Assembly: GCF_036227225.1 (NCBI RefSeq)
Contig: NZ_CP109444.1
Coordinates: 8,351,501-8,415,500 of the forward strand
From: Streptomyces sp. NBC_01478
Lineage (GTDB): Bacteria; Actinomycetota; Actinomycetes; Streptomycetales; Streptomycetaceae
Length of the DNA: 64,000 bases
Reading direction: 5' to 3'
Shown: positions 8,352 to 17,259 of the stretch, piece after piece
Position numbering within the stretch: the first letter of the stretch is position 1
How the letters are laid out: every line of letters begins with the position of its first letter
Program-made: the position numbers and the translations under genes
Notes under the pieces: model-generated
Database searches by the model: none
Told to the model about the DNA's origin: nothing
Seen by the model: only the letters and a program-made list of their open reading frames with translations

Positions 8352-10321
8352 TGCCTCAGCTCAGCGACACCACCCGCGGACGCATCCTCTTCGGCGGTGA
8401 CTACAACCCCGAGCAGTGGCCCGAGGAGACCTGGACCGAGGACGTCCGGCTGATGAAGGACGCCGGCGTCAACTCCGTCACCCTCGGCGTCTTCTCCTGG
8501 GCCAAGCTCGAACCCGAGCCGGGAGCAAGGGAGTTCGGCTGGCTCGACCGGCTGATGGATCTGATGCACGACAGCGGGATCGGGGTCGTGCTCGCCACCC
8601 CCACCTCCTCCCCGCCGCCGTGGCTCGGCCGGCTCCACCCGGAGACCCTGCCCCGTGACGCGGACGGCCGTGTCGAATGGTGGGGCGGACGCCAGCACTT
8701 CTCGCACTCCAGCGCCGTCTACCGCCACCACGCCGCCGCCATCACCGAGGCCCTGGCCGCCCGTTACGCCGGCCACCCCGCCCTCACGATGTGGCACATC
8801 AACAACGAGTACTGCACCTTCGACTACGGCGACGAGGCCGCCGTCGCCTTCCGCCGCTGGCTGCGCGCACGATACGGCACGCTCGACGCCCTCAACTCGG
8901 CCTGGGGCACAGCATTTTGGAGCCAGGGCTACGACACCTGGGACGGCGTCCTGCCTCCGCGACACGCCCACTACCTCAACAACCCCACCCACGTGCTCGA
9001 CTTCAAGCGCTTCACCTCCGACATGCTCCTGGAGTGCTACACCGCCGAGCGTGACATCGTCCGCCGGCACACCCCGCACCTCCCGGTCACCAGCAACTTC
9101 ATGCCGCTGTGGGTGGGGCAGGACGGCTGGCGCTGGTCCGAGGAGGAGGACGTCGTCTCGGTCGACCTCTACCCCGATCCGCGCGATCCGCTGGCCGCCC
9201 AAAGTGCCGCCCTGATCCAGGACTTGACCCGCTCCCAGGCGCGCGGCCCGTGGATGCTCATGGAACAGGCGGCCGGACCGGTCAACTGGCGCGGCGTGAA
9301 CCACCCGAAGCCACGCGGCCTCAACCGCCTCTGGTCCCTCCAGGCCGTGGCCCGCGGCGCCGACGCCGTCTGCTACTTCCAGTGGCGCCAATCCCGGCAG
9401 GGCGCCGAGAAGTTCCACTCCGGGATGCTCAGCCACGCGGGGGAGCGGGGCCGCACCTTCCAGGAGGTGAAGCAGCTCGGCGCCGAACTCGCCCGCATCG
9501 GTGGAGAGGTGACAGGTGGTCACATCGCCTCGGACATCGCGATTCTGCATGACTGGCACGCCTGGTGGGCCGGTGCGCAGGACGGCCGGCTCTCCACCGA
9601 GGTCGACCACCCCGAGGTCCTCCGCGCCTGGCACCGCGCCCTGTGGGAGTCCCACCTCGCCACCGACTTCGCCCACCCCGAACACGACCTCTCCGCCTAC
9701 AAGTTGGTGATCGTCCCGCAGCTCTACCTCCTCACGGACACCGCGATCGACAACCTCCTCGCGTACGTCCGCGGCGGCGGCACCCTCGTCTGCGGCTTCC
9801 TGACCGGCGTCGCCGACGAGGACGACCGGGTACGCCCCGGCGGCATGGACACCCGCCTCCGCGAACTGTTCGGCATCCGCACCCTGCACGAGTGGTGGCC
9901 GCTGGACGCGGGGGAGACTGTCGAGTGCGAGGGGTTCCGCGGCACGCTCTGGTCGGAGGAGATCGAGCCCGAGGACGACACCGTCGACGAGACGATCCCC
10001 TACAAGGGCGGCGAGTTGGACGGCCTCCCCGCCGTCCTGCGCACGGGCCGCTCCTGGTACGTCTCGACGCTCCCCGAGCCGCACGCGCTGCGCGCCCTGC
10101 TTGCCCGTGTCGCCGACGGCGCGGGCGTCCGTCCGGTCCTCGACGGGGTTCCGCCGGGCGTCGAGGCGGTACGGCGCGGGGAGTTGCTGTTCCTGCTCAA
10201 CCACGGGCGCGACCCGGTCGCCGTCGAGCTCCCGGCAGCCCACCTGGACTTGCTCACCGGCGCGTCCGTCGAGGGCGAGATCACCCTCGGCCGCTACGGC
10301 GCGGCGGTGCTGCGGCCATGA
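8351..10321 (+). CDS. GH42 beta-galactosidase
   Basis: Retaining family-42 beta-galactosidase, 656 aa, with no signal peptide and so probably cytoplasmic. The start RGRILFGGDYNPEQWPEE is the family hallmark. The acid/base Glu is in WHINNEYCTF (near residue 153) and the nucleophile Glu in LMEQAAGPVNWR (near 305). The trimerisation and C-terminal beta domains are present. In this cluster it would remove the galactose linked beta-1,2 to xylose on xyloglucan side chains once any fucose is gone. The ATG overlaps the GH74 stop (TGATG) and its stop overlaps the GH95 start, so expression is tightly coupled. Confidence 0.93.
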   Translation: MPQLSDTTRGRILFGGDYNPEQWPEETWTEDVRLMKDAGVNSVTLGVFSWAKLEPEPGAREFGWLDRLMDLMHDSGIGVVLATPTSSPPPWLGRLHPETLPRDADGRVEWWGGRQHFSHSSAVYRHHAAAITEALAARYAGHPALTMWHINNEYCTFDYGDEAAVAFRRWLRARYGTLDALNSAWGTAFWSQGYDTWDGVLPPRHAHYLNNPTHVLDFKRFTSDMLLECYTAERDIVRRHTPHLPVTSNFMPLWVGQDGWRWSEEEDVVSVDLYPDPRDPLAAQSAALIQDLTRSQARGPWMLMEQAAGPVNWRGVNHPKPRGLNRLWSLQAVARGADAVCYFQWRQSRQGAEKFHSGMLSHAGERGRTFQEVKQLGAELARIGGEVTGGHIASDIAILHDWHAWWAGAQDGRLSTEVDHPEVLRAWHRALWESHLATDFAHPEHDLSAYKLVIVPQLYLLTDTAIDNLLAYVRGGGTLVCGFLTGVADEDDRVRPGGMDTRLRELFGIRTLHEWWPLDAGETVECEGFRGTLWSEEIEPEDDTVDETIPYKGGELDGLPAVLRTGRSWYVSTLPEPHALRALLARVADGAGVRPVLDGVPPGVEAVRRGELLFLLNHGRDPVAVELPAAHLDLLTGASVEGEITLGRYGAAVLRP

Positions 10322-12609
10322 CAGACGTCTCGGTGCCCGGCGGCCCCACCCACAGCACCTGGGAACCCCTCCCGGCCACCCGCTGGGAGGACGCCTACCT
10401 CAGCGGCAACGGCCACCACGGCGTCCTCGTGTTCGGCGATCCGAACGACGACCGTGTCATCGTCACGCATCACACCCTCGTCCGCCCGAACGGCGCCGAA
10501 CACGCCCGGCCTCCCCAGTTGGCCGCCGAACTCCCCGCGCTCCAGGACCGGTTGCTCGCCGGTGACCTCACCGCCGCCGAGGAGTTCACCGACGGCCGCC
10601 CGCTCCAGTGGGTGCAGCCCTTCCACCCGGCCTTCCAGCTACGGCTGCGCAGGCCGGCCGGTGAAGTAAGCCACTACCGCCGGTCCGTCGACTTCACCAC
10701 CGGCGAGGTCACCGCCCGCTGTGACGGCTGGCGCAGCCGCGTCTTCGTCTCCCGCGCCGACGACGTGATCGTCCAGCACGTCACCGCCCCCGACCTCACC
10801 CTCGACCTCGCGCAGGACCATCAACTCCCGGGTGCACCAACAGGGTTGGGCGTCGGCCACGGCACCCTCCTCACCCCCGACGGCGCCGTCCTCACCCTCC
10901 GCGTCCGCTATCCCGACAGCGATCGCGCGTACACCGGGGTCACCCTGGCCCAGGTCACCGGCGGCACCACACGGCTCACCTCGGCGGGAGTTCGCATCGC
11001 CGGTGCCACCGACGTCCTTCTCCTCACCCGAGTCCGACGCCACACGGGCGAACTGGACGTCGTGGCGGAAACCCGAGCCCTGCGGGAGCTGCTCAGCGAC
11101 CGGCTGCCCTACGACACCCTCCTCGACCGGCACCTCGCCCTCCACCGCACGGCCTACACCCGCGTCACCCTCGATCTCCGCGCCGGCAAAGCTGACAGCG
11201 CCGATAATGCTGACAACGCCGAAGACTCCAAAGACTCCGAACGGGCCCTCCCCGGCACGGAGTTGCTGAAGCGCACCCGCAGCCCCGCCCTCCTCGAACG
11301 GCTCTTCGCCGCCGGCCGCTACCATCTCCTCTCCGCCAGCGGCCTGCTCCCGCCCCGTCTCACCGGCCTGTGGACCGGCGACTGGAACACCGCCTGGTCC
11401 GGGGCGTTCACCAACGACGCGAACCTCAACCTCCAGACCGCGTCCGCCGCGAGCGCCGCCCTCCCCGAAGTCACCGACGCCCTCGCCTCGCTGATCCACC
11501 GTCAGCTCGACGACTGGCGGGAGAACGCCCGCGCCGTCTTCGGCGCCCGGGGAGTCGTCGCGCCCGCGCACACCGACGGCGAGTCCGGGCTGTCGTACCA
11601 CTTCAGCCGCGAGTACCCGCTGCACCTGTGGACCGCCGGGGCCGACTGGCTGCTCAAGCCGCTCGTCGACCACGACGAGACACGCGGAGCACGCGACCCC
11701 CGCACCGCCGCCGCCCTCGCCGAAGTCGCCCTGTTCTACGAGGACTTCCTCACGAGCGAGCACACCGAACAGACCGAACACACCGAACGCACCGACCCCG
11801 ACGGCCACCTCGTCCTCGTCCCCTCCTACTCGCCCGAGAACCGTCCCGCGAACGCCAGTTGGGGCGCGATCAACGCGGCGATGGACCTCTCCGCGGCCCG
11901 CCACGCACTCCACACGGCCGCCGACTACCACCCGGGCCCCGACGCCGACCGCTGGCGCGCGCTCGCCGACCGGCTGCCGCCGCACCGGGTCAACTCCGAA
12001 GGCGCGCTGGCCGAATGGGCCTGGCCGGGCCTCGACGACAGCTACGACCACCGGCACCTCAGCCACCTCTACGGCGTCTGGCCGCTCGACGAGATCAACC
12101 CCTACGACACCCCGGACCTCGCGACGGCCGCCCACCGGGCCCTCCAACTCCGTGGCGCCGAGAACGACTCCGCGCACGGCCACCTCCACCACGCGCTCGT
12201 CGCCGCCCGGCTCCGCGACGGCGAGCGGGTCGCACACGCCCTCGGCCAGGTCCTCGACGGCGACTTCTTCCACGCCTCGCTCATGAGCGCGCACTACCCG
12301 AACCGCGACGTCTACAACGCGGACGCCGCACACACCCTGCCCGGCGTGCTCGTCGAGGCGCTCGTGCAGTCCACCCCGGACCGGCTGGTCCTGCTGCCCG
12401 CGCTGCCGGCGGCGTATCCGCACGGTCAACTCACCGGCGTACGTACGAGGTTCGGGGCCGAGGTCGACCTGACCTGGTCGCCCCGAACCGTCACAGCGCT
12501 CATCAGACCGTCGCGTACGCACCGCGTCGAACTCAGGACTTCCTCCGGCACGGAGCCGCTCCACCTCGTGGCCGGAGAAGACCGCGTCCTCACCCTGGGG
12601 GCGCGGTAG
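10318..12609 (+). CDS. GH95 alpha-L-fucosidase
   Basis: Inverting family-95 enzyme, 763 aa, expected to remove alpha-1,2-linked L-fucose (some members act on L-galactose) from fucosylated xyloglucan side chains. The N-terminal domain has the family signature WEDAYLSGNGHHGVLVFGDP. The catalytic barrel has FTNDANLNLQT (paired Asn, near residues 369-371), ALAEWAWPGLDDSYDHRH (acid Glu near 564) and SHLYGVWP. The Asn/Glu set corresponds to that described for Bifidobacterium AfcA, although the surrounding residues NLNLQTASAAS differ from the more usual NINTQMNYW. No signal peptide. The ATG at 10318 overlaps the GH42 stop (ATGA). Confidence 0.87.
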   Translation: MTDVSVPGGPTHSTWEPLPATRWEDAYLSGNGHHGVLVFGDPNDDRVIVTHHTLVRPNGAEHARPPQLAAELPALQDRLLAGDLTAAEEFTDGRPLQWVQPFHPAFQLRLRRPAGEVSHYRRSVDFTTGEVTARCDGWRSRVFVSRADDVIVQHVTAPDLTLDLAQDHQLPGAPTGLGVGHGTLLTPDGAVLTLRVRYPDSDRAYTGVTLAQVTGGTTRLTSAGVRIAGATDVLLLTRVRRHTGELDVVAETRALRELLSDRLPYDTLLDRHLALHRTAYTRVTLDLRAGKADSADNADNAEDSKDSERALPGTELLKRTRSPALLERLFAAGRYHLLSASGLLPPRLTGLWTGDWNTAWSGAFTNDANLNLQTASAASAALPEVTDALASLIHRQLDDWRENARAVFGARGVVAPAHTDGESGLSYHFSREYPLHLWTAGADWLLKPLVDHDETRGARDPRTAAALAEVALFYEDFLTSEHTEQTEHTERTDPDGHLVLVPSYSPENRPANASWGAINAAMDLSAARHALHTAADYHPGPDADRWRALADRLPPHRVNSEGALAEWAWPGLDDSYDHRHLSHLYGVWPLDEINPYDTPDLATAAHRALQLRGAENDSAHGHLHHALVAARLRDGERVAHALGQVLDGDFFHASLMSAHYPNRDVYNADAAHTLPGVLVEALVQSTPDRLVLLPALPAAYPHGQLTGVRTRFGAEVDLTWSPRTVTALIRPSRTHRVELRTSSGTEPLHLVAGEDRVLTLGAR

Positions 12610-12645
12610 CCACTCGCAACTCCCCCCACCCATGGAAGGGACACC

Positions 12646-13356
12646 ATGGCAACACGCACCCGCAGGCTCACCATGGCGCTGCTCGCCCCCGCTCTCGCGC
12701 TCGGTGCCACCGTAGGACTCGCCTCGGCCCCCGCCTCCGCCGCCGTCTGGAGCTCCTGCGACCAGTGGGGCACCACGACCCTGAACGGCTACACGTTCTA
12801 CAACAACATCTGGGGCTCCGGCGCGGGCAGTCAGTGCATCTGGGCCAACTCCGGTACCAACTGGGGCGTCAACGCCAACCACCCCAACACCGGCGGCATC
12901 AAGTCCTACCCCAACGCCAAGAAGGTGATCAACAAGTCGATCACCGCGCTCGGTTCGCTCAAGAGCAGCTACAACGTCACGGTGCCGTCGTCCGGTTCGT
13001 ACAACACGTCGTACGACATCTGGGACACGAACTACGACTACGAGATCATGCTCTGGGTCAACAAGACCGGAGCCGTCGGCGCCCTCGGCACCTCGCAGGG
13101 CACCCTCACCCTGGGCGGTTCGACCTGGACCGTCTACAAGGGCAACAACGGTGCCAACGACGTGTTCTCGTTCCTGCGCACCTCCAACTCGACCTCCGGC
13201 ACGGTCGACATCCTGCCGATCCTCAAGTGGATCAAGGACACCAAGGGCTGGTTCGGCAACGTGACCATCGGGGACCTGCAGTTCGGCTTCGAGATCACGT
13301 CCTCGTCCGGCGGGCTCGACTTCACCACCAACAGCGAGAGCGTCACCAGTAGTTGA
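12646..13356 (+). CDS. Secreted GH12 endoglucanase/xyloglucanase
   Basis: Family-12 retaining endo-beta-1,4-glucanase, 236 aa, exported by a Sec signal (basic start, hydrophobic core, cleavage near ASAAVWS). Catalytic residues are the nucleophile Glu in DYEIMLWV (near residue 133) and the acid/base Glu in FGFEITSS (near 216). The catalytic domain stands alone, with no CBM2 or linker, unlike many Streptomyces GH12 cellulases. The ATG at 12646 has GAAGGGA 7 nt upstream. It lies 36 nt after the GH95 gene, so it is probably the operon's last gene, followed by a strong hairpin. Activity on xyloglucan rather than cellulose is inferred from context. Confidence 0.9.
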   Translation: MATRTRRLTMALLAPALALGATVGLASAPASAAVWSSCDQWGTTTLNGYTFYNNIWGSGAGSQCIWANSGTNWGVNANHPNTGGIKSYPNAKKVINKSITALGSLKSSYNVTVPSSGSYNTSYDIWDTNYDYEIMLWVNKTGAVGALGTSQGTLTLGGSTWTVYKGNNGANDVFSFLRTSNSTSGTVDILPILKWIKDTKGWFGNVTIGDLQFGFEITSSSGGLDFTTNSESVTSS

Positions 13357-13374
13357 CCCACCCCGGCACTCCGC

Positions 13375-13761
13375 TCAGCCGCCCGGTCCCCGCACTCCGC
13401 GGGGGCCGGGCGGTGCCACGACCAGGGCGGCGACCCAGCAGCCGAGAGCGGCCAACACGAGGCCGAACACCGCCGGGTTGACGTAGCCGGGAACCGTGTC
13501 GGTGACGTAGCCTCCCCCGCCCGTCGTCTCGCAGACGAACCTGAGCGGGGCGAAGTCCACGGAGTAGTCGACGACTTGGGCGGCTCGGGGGTCCTCCGGT
13601 CCGCCCTCCTGCCCGTTGGTCGTACGGCAGGGGAGTATCGGCGAGGAGTCGGCGCCGCCGTCCTCGGCCTGGACGATCGCGCCCAGGACGCAGAGCAGAC
13701 CCCAGAGGTAGAGGGCGAACGCGGCGAGGCCCACAGCAAAGGCGAGCTTGCGTAACACCAT
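13375..13761 (-). CDS. Small two-span membrane protein of unknown function
   Basis: I do not recognise the family. From the ATG at 13761 it is 128 aa: MVLRKLAFAVGLAAFALYLW starts a first membrane helix. An extracytoplasmic loop of about 60 residues with two Cys (PCRTTN and FVCETT) follows, then a second helix (AVFGLVLAALGCWVAALVV) and a Pro/Gly tail. No good ribosome-binding site precedes ATG 13761; a GTG at 13833 would add 24 residues but also lacks one. It lies convergent with the GH12 gene and next to GH31, and nothing links it to sugar use. Confidence 0.55.
   Translation of the reverse strand: MVLRKLAFAVGLAAFALYLWGLLCVLGAIVQAEDGGADSSPILPCRTTNGQEGGPEDPRAAQVVDYSVDFAPLRFVCETTGGGGYVTDTVPGYVNPAVFGLVLAALGCWVAALVVAPPGPRGVRGPGG
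13381..13411. terminator. Hairpin terminator between convergent genes
   Basis: A 13-bp stem (13381-13393 with 13399-13411, one G-U pair) encloses a 5-nt loop, 25 nt after the GH12 stop. It lies inside the last codons of the opposing minus-strand gene and could terminate transcription in the GH12 direction. Confidence 0.6.
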
Positions 13762-13873
13762 CGGAGGAGTCCAGCAGAACAAGATCGGTACGGCTGTGAC
13801 GGAGCCCACAGTTCCGCACAACGGAAGCGTCACGGCACGGGCGCCCGCCCCCTCAAACCGGGCGCCCCCACCC

Positions 13874-15916
13874 CTACTCCGCCACCGGCAACGTCGCCCC
13901 GTCCCGCAGGAACAGCGGGATCCGGTCCAGCGGGGCGTCGACCGTGACCGGCGTACCGCCCTCGTACGTCTCGCCCGTCCACGCGTCCGTCCACCACACG
14001 CCCGCCGGGAGATAGGCCGTACGGACCGTGGCGCCCGCCGTCAGCACCGGCGCGACCAGCAGGTCGGGGCCGAAGAGATACGCGTCGTCCACCGACCAGG
14101 CCGCCGGGTCCTCGGGGAACTCCAGGAACAGCGGCCGCATCACCGGCAGCCCCTCCTCGTGCGCGGCGCGCATCACGTCGAGGATGTAGGGCTTGAGGCG
14201 CTCGCGCAGCCGCAGGTACTTCTCCAGGATCGGCAGGGCCCGATCGCCGTACGACCAGACCTCGTTGGGGCCGCCGGTCATGTCGGGGCCCAGCGGCATG
14301 CCCGGGTCGCGGAAGCCGTGCAGCCGCATCAACGGTGAAAGCGCGCCGAACTGAAACCAGCGGACCATGACTTCCTGGTACGCCGGGTCGTCCGGGTCGC
14401 CGCCGTGGAAGCCGCCGATGTCCGTGTTCCACCAAGGGATGCCGGAGAGCGCGGTGTTGAGGCCCGCGGCCAACTGGCGGCGCAGGGTGGGGAAGTCGGT
14501 GCCGATGTCACCCGACCAGAGCGCGGCACCGTAGCGCTGACTGCCCGCCCACGCCGAGCGGTTGAGGGTGATGACCTCCGACTCCCCCTCGGCCAGCAGG
14601 CCTTCGTGGAACGTACGGGAGTTCTCCGCCGGATAGACGTTGCCGACCTCCAGGCCCGGGCCCGCCCAGTAGCGCAGGTTCTCCGGGAACCCCGGCTTCA
14701 GCTCGGGCTCGCAGGCGTCCAGCCAGAAGGCCGTGATGCCGTACGGCACAAGGTAGTTGTCGCGGATCTTCGACCACAGGAACGCCCGGGCCTCGGGGTT
14801 GGTGGCGTCGTAGAAGGCGACCTGGACGGTCGAGGCGACGCCCTTGTCCGGCCAGTCGGCGTGGGCCATCGGGCCGTACTGGGTGCCGATGAGGTACCCG
14901 CGCTGTTCCAGCACCGAGTGGTTCTCGCTCAGGGGTGACACCGACGGCCAGACGCTCACCACCAACTTCACGCCCAGTTCGTTCAGTTCGGCGACCATCG
15001 CCGCCGGGTCGGGCCACTCGGCCGGGTCGAACTTCCAGTCGCCCAGGTGCGTCCAGTGGAAGAAGTCGCAGACGATCGCCGAGAGGGGCAGGCCCCGGCG
15101 CTTGTACTCCCGTGCCACGGCGAGGAGTTCGGCCTGGGTGCGGTAGCGCAGCTTGCACTGCCAGAAGCCCGCCGCCCACGTCGGCAGCATCGGCGTACGG
15201 CCCGTCACCGCGCTGTAGCGGCGCTGGCCGTCGGCCGGGTCGCCCGCGGTGATCCAGTAGTCGAGCTGCCGGGCCGAATCGGCCACCCAGCGCGTGCCGT
15301 TGCCGGCCAGCTCCACGCGGCCGATCGCCGGGTTGTTCCACAGCAGGGTGTAGCCGCGGCTGGAGACGAGCACCGGGATGCCGACCTCGGCGTTGCGCTG
15401 GACCAGGTCGAGCACCAGCCCCTTCTGGTCCAACTTCCCGTGCTGGTGCTGCCCGAGGCCGTACAGCTTCTCGTCCTCGTAGGCGGCGAAGCGCTGCTCC
15501 AGGCGGTGATGGCCGTTGCCGACCGCCGTGTAGAGGCGCGAGCCGGGCCACCAGAAGTGGGCGCGGGCCTCGGCGAGGAGTTCGGTGGAGTCCTCGGTGC
15601 GCAGGAAGCGGACCAGGCCCTCGGCGTCGACCTCGACGGTCAACTTGCCCACGGTCAGGGTCCCTTGACCCTCCTCGATCTTGACGGTGGCCTCGGTGGG
15701 CGGTGCCTCGTCCAGGAGCGCGCCCGGCAGCCCGTCGAGCAGCGGACCGCCGAGCCGGGCCCTGACCCGGACCGCGTCCGGACCCCACGGTTCGATCCGC
15801 AGGGTCTCCTGACGGCCGCTCCACTCCAGCGCGCCGTCCCGCTCACGGAACGTTCCGACGGTGGGGGAGGACTGCGCGAGACTGACCTCGGACTGGATTT
15901 CGGCAGGCTGGTTCAC
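13874..15916 (-). CDS. GH31 alpha-xylosidase
   Basis: Retaining family-31 enzyme, 680 aa, predicted to release alpha-1,6-linked xylose from the non-reducing end of xyloglucan oligosaccharides in the cytoplasm. The nucleophile Asp lies in AFWLDACEPEL (near residue 397); this WLDA-x-EPE form is typical of alpha-xylosidases rather than alpha-glucosidases. The acid/base Asp is in WSGDIGTDFPTLRRQ (near 469), followed by PWWNTDIGGFHGG. The GTG at 15916 was chosen because GGAG lies 9 nt upstream; the frame stays open to a GTG at 15964 that lacks a ribosome-binding site. It lies 63 nt downstream of the LacI-family gene on the same strand, so the two are probably co-transcribed. Confidence 0.92.
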   Translation of the reverse strand: MNQPAEIQSEVSLAQSSPTVGTFRERDGALEWSGRQETLRIEPWGPDAVRVRARLGGPLLDGLPGALLDEAPPTEATVKIEEGQGTLTVGKLTVEVDAEGLVRFLRTEDSTELLAEARAHFWWPGSRLYTAVGNGHHRLEQRFAAYEDEKLYGLGQHQHGKLDQKGLVLDLVQRNAEVGIPVLVSSRGYTLLWNNPAIGRVELAGNGTRWVADSARQLDYWITAGDPADGQRRYSAVTGRTPMLPTWAAGFWQCKLRYRTQAELLAVAREYKRRGLPLSAIVCDFFHWTHLGDWKFDPAEWPDPAAMVAELNELGVKLVVSVWPSVSPLSENHSVLEQRGYLIGTQYGPMAHADWPDKGVASTVQVAFYDATNPEARAFLWSKIRDNYLVPYGITAFWLDACEPELKPGFPENLRYWAGPGLEVGNVYPAENSRTFHEGLLAEGESEVITLNRSAWAGSQRYGAALWSGDIGTDFPTLRRQLAAGLNTALSGIPWWNTDIGGFHGGDPDDPAYQEVMVRWFQFGALSPLMRLHGFRDPGMPLGPDMTGGPNEVWSYGDRALPILEKYLRLRERLKPYILDVMRAAHEEGLPVMRPLFLEFPEDPAAWSVDDAYLFGPDLLVAPVLTAGATVRTAYLPAGVWWTDAWTGETYEGGTPVTVDAPLDRIPLFLRDGATLPVAE

Positions 15917-15979
15917 GAGGAGTGCTCCTGGAGGAAAGCAGACAGGGGGTAACCGCACCAACACGTGGGGCGTGGCTGG

Positions 15980-16993
15980 TCAAGACGCTGACGGCGCCGG
16001 TCCCGTACTCGCCCGCACCGTCAACTCCGGTGCGATCAGCACGACTTCGTCGCTGCCGCGGCCGTCCAGCTTGGCCACCAGGTGCTCCACGGCGTAACGG
16101 CCCATCTCCTGCGCGGGGATGGCGACGGACGTCAGCCGCACCGAGGCCTGGGTGGCGACCTGGTCGGGGCAGACCGCGACCACCGACACGTCCTCCGGCA
16201 CGGCCCGGCCCTGCTGGCGCAGCAGCGCGAGCAGCGGCTCGACCGCCGACTCGTTCTGCACGACGAAGCCCGTGGTGCCGGGGCGCTCGTCGAAGATCCG
16301 GGCCAGGGTCGTCGTCATCGCGTCGTACCCGCCCTCGCACGGCCGGTGCAGCACCCGCAGGCCCAACTCCCGTGCCCGGGACCGGAGTCCGTCGAGGGTG
16401 CGCTCCGCGAAACCGGTGTGCCGCTCGTACACCGCGGGCGCCTCGCCGATGACAGCGATGTCCTGGTGACCGAGCTTGGCGAGGTGCTCGACGCACAGCG
16501 CGCCGGTGGCCCCGAAGTCGAGGTCGACGCAGGTCAGTCCGGTGGTGTCGGCGGGGAGGCCGATGAGTACGGAGGGTTGGTCGGTGCCGCGCAGCAACGG
16601 CAGCCGCTCGTCGTCGAGTTCGACGTCCATCAGGATCATCGCGTCGGCGAGTCCGCTGCCGGTGACCCGGCGGACCGCGTCGGGGCCTTCCTCGCCGGTG
16701 AGCAGCAGCACGTCGTAGCCGTGCAGCCGGGCGGTGGTCGCCACGGCGATGGCGATCTCCATCATCACCGGCACATACATGTCGGTGCGCAGCGGCACCA
16801 TCAGCGCGATGATGTTCGACCGGCTGCTGGCCAGGGCGCGGGCGCCCGCGTTCGGGTGGTAGCCCAGCTCGCGGATGCTCTGCTCGACCCGCTGCCGGGT
16901 GGCTCCGGAGATGGACCGCTTGCCGCTGAGGACATAGCTCACCGTGCTCGCCGAGACTCCGGCGTGCTGGGCGACCTCGGCGAGGGTGACCAT
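15980..16993 (-). CDS. LacI-family transcriptional regulator of the xyloglucan cluster
   Basis: Sugar-responsive repressor, 337 aa. The N-terminal helix-turn-helix and hinge read VTLAEVAQHAGVSASTVSYV and then LSGKRSISGATRQRV. A periplasmic-binding-protein-like effector domain fills the rest. The ATG at 16993 has GGAG 8 nt upstream. Two palindromes with the LacI-type central CG (17012 and 17098) lie between it and the divergent GH12 gene, and two more flank the GH3/transporter divergent promoter. Autoregulation and control of the whole cluster are therefore the simplest reading. The inducer is unknown; a short xyloglucan oligosaccharide or its monomer is inferred. Confidence 0.9.
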   Translation of the reverse strand: MVTLAEVAQHAGVSASTVSYVLSGKRSISGATRQRVEQSIRELGYHPNAGARALASSRSNIIALMVPLRTDMYVPVMMEIAIAVATTARLHGYDVLLLTGEEGPDAVRRVTGSGLADAMILMDVELDDERLPLLRGTDQPSVLIGLPADTTGLTCVDLDFGATGALCVEHLAKLGHQDIAVIGEAPAVYERHTGFAERTLDGLRSRARELGLRVLHRPCEGGYDAMTTTLARIFDERPGTTGFVVQNESAVEPLLALLRQQGRAVPEDVSVVAVCPDQVATQASVRLTSVAIPAQEMGRYAVEHLVAKLDGRGSDEVVLIAPELTVRASTGPAPSAS

Positions 16994-17011
16994 CCAGCTC
17001 TCCAAGCTTTG

Positions 17012-17024
17012 TGAAGCGCTTCGA
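17012..17024. promoter_or_regulatory. LacI-type operator 3
   Basis: TGAAGCGCTTCGA has the full GAAGCGCTTC core but one altered outer position compared with operators 1 and 2. It lies 19 nt upstream of the LacI-family start codon, a position suited to autorepression. Confidence 0.65.
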
Positions 17025-17097
17025 CAGTGCGCGTTGCTGACAAGGGCGAGTGAGGGTGGTTCGACATTAGCTTCAGGCGGTGTGGGTGTCCATAGGT

Positions 17098-17115
17098 TGT
17101 CGAAGCGCTTCGACA
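17098..17115. promoter_or_regulatory. LacI-type operator 4 (18-bp perfect palindrome)
   Basis: TGTCGAAGCGCTTCGACA is the longest symmetrical copy in the window. TAGGTT (17093-17098), a possible -10 box for the GH12 gene at 17260, directly abuts it. Confidence 0.75.
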
Positions 17116-17259
17116 CTTTCTCGCCGGGCTTGGTTCCGAGGTCGGTTCGGCGAGATTCTCCGCACGGGGAAGGCAACCTCCGGGCGGGTCGGCGGCCACT
17201 GGGAGGTCGTAGCGGCCACTGACGGGCCGTAGACGAACCGTCCCCCGGAAGGACCTCCG

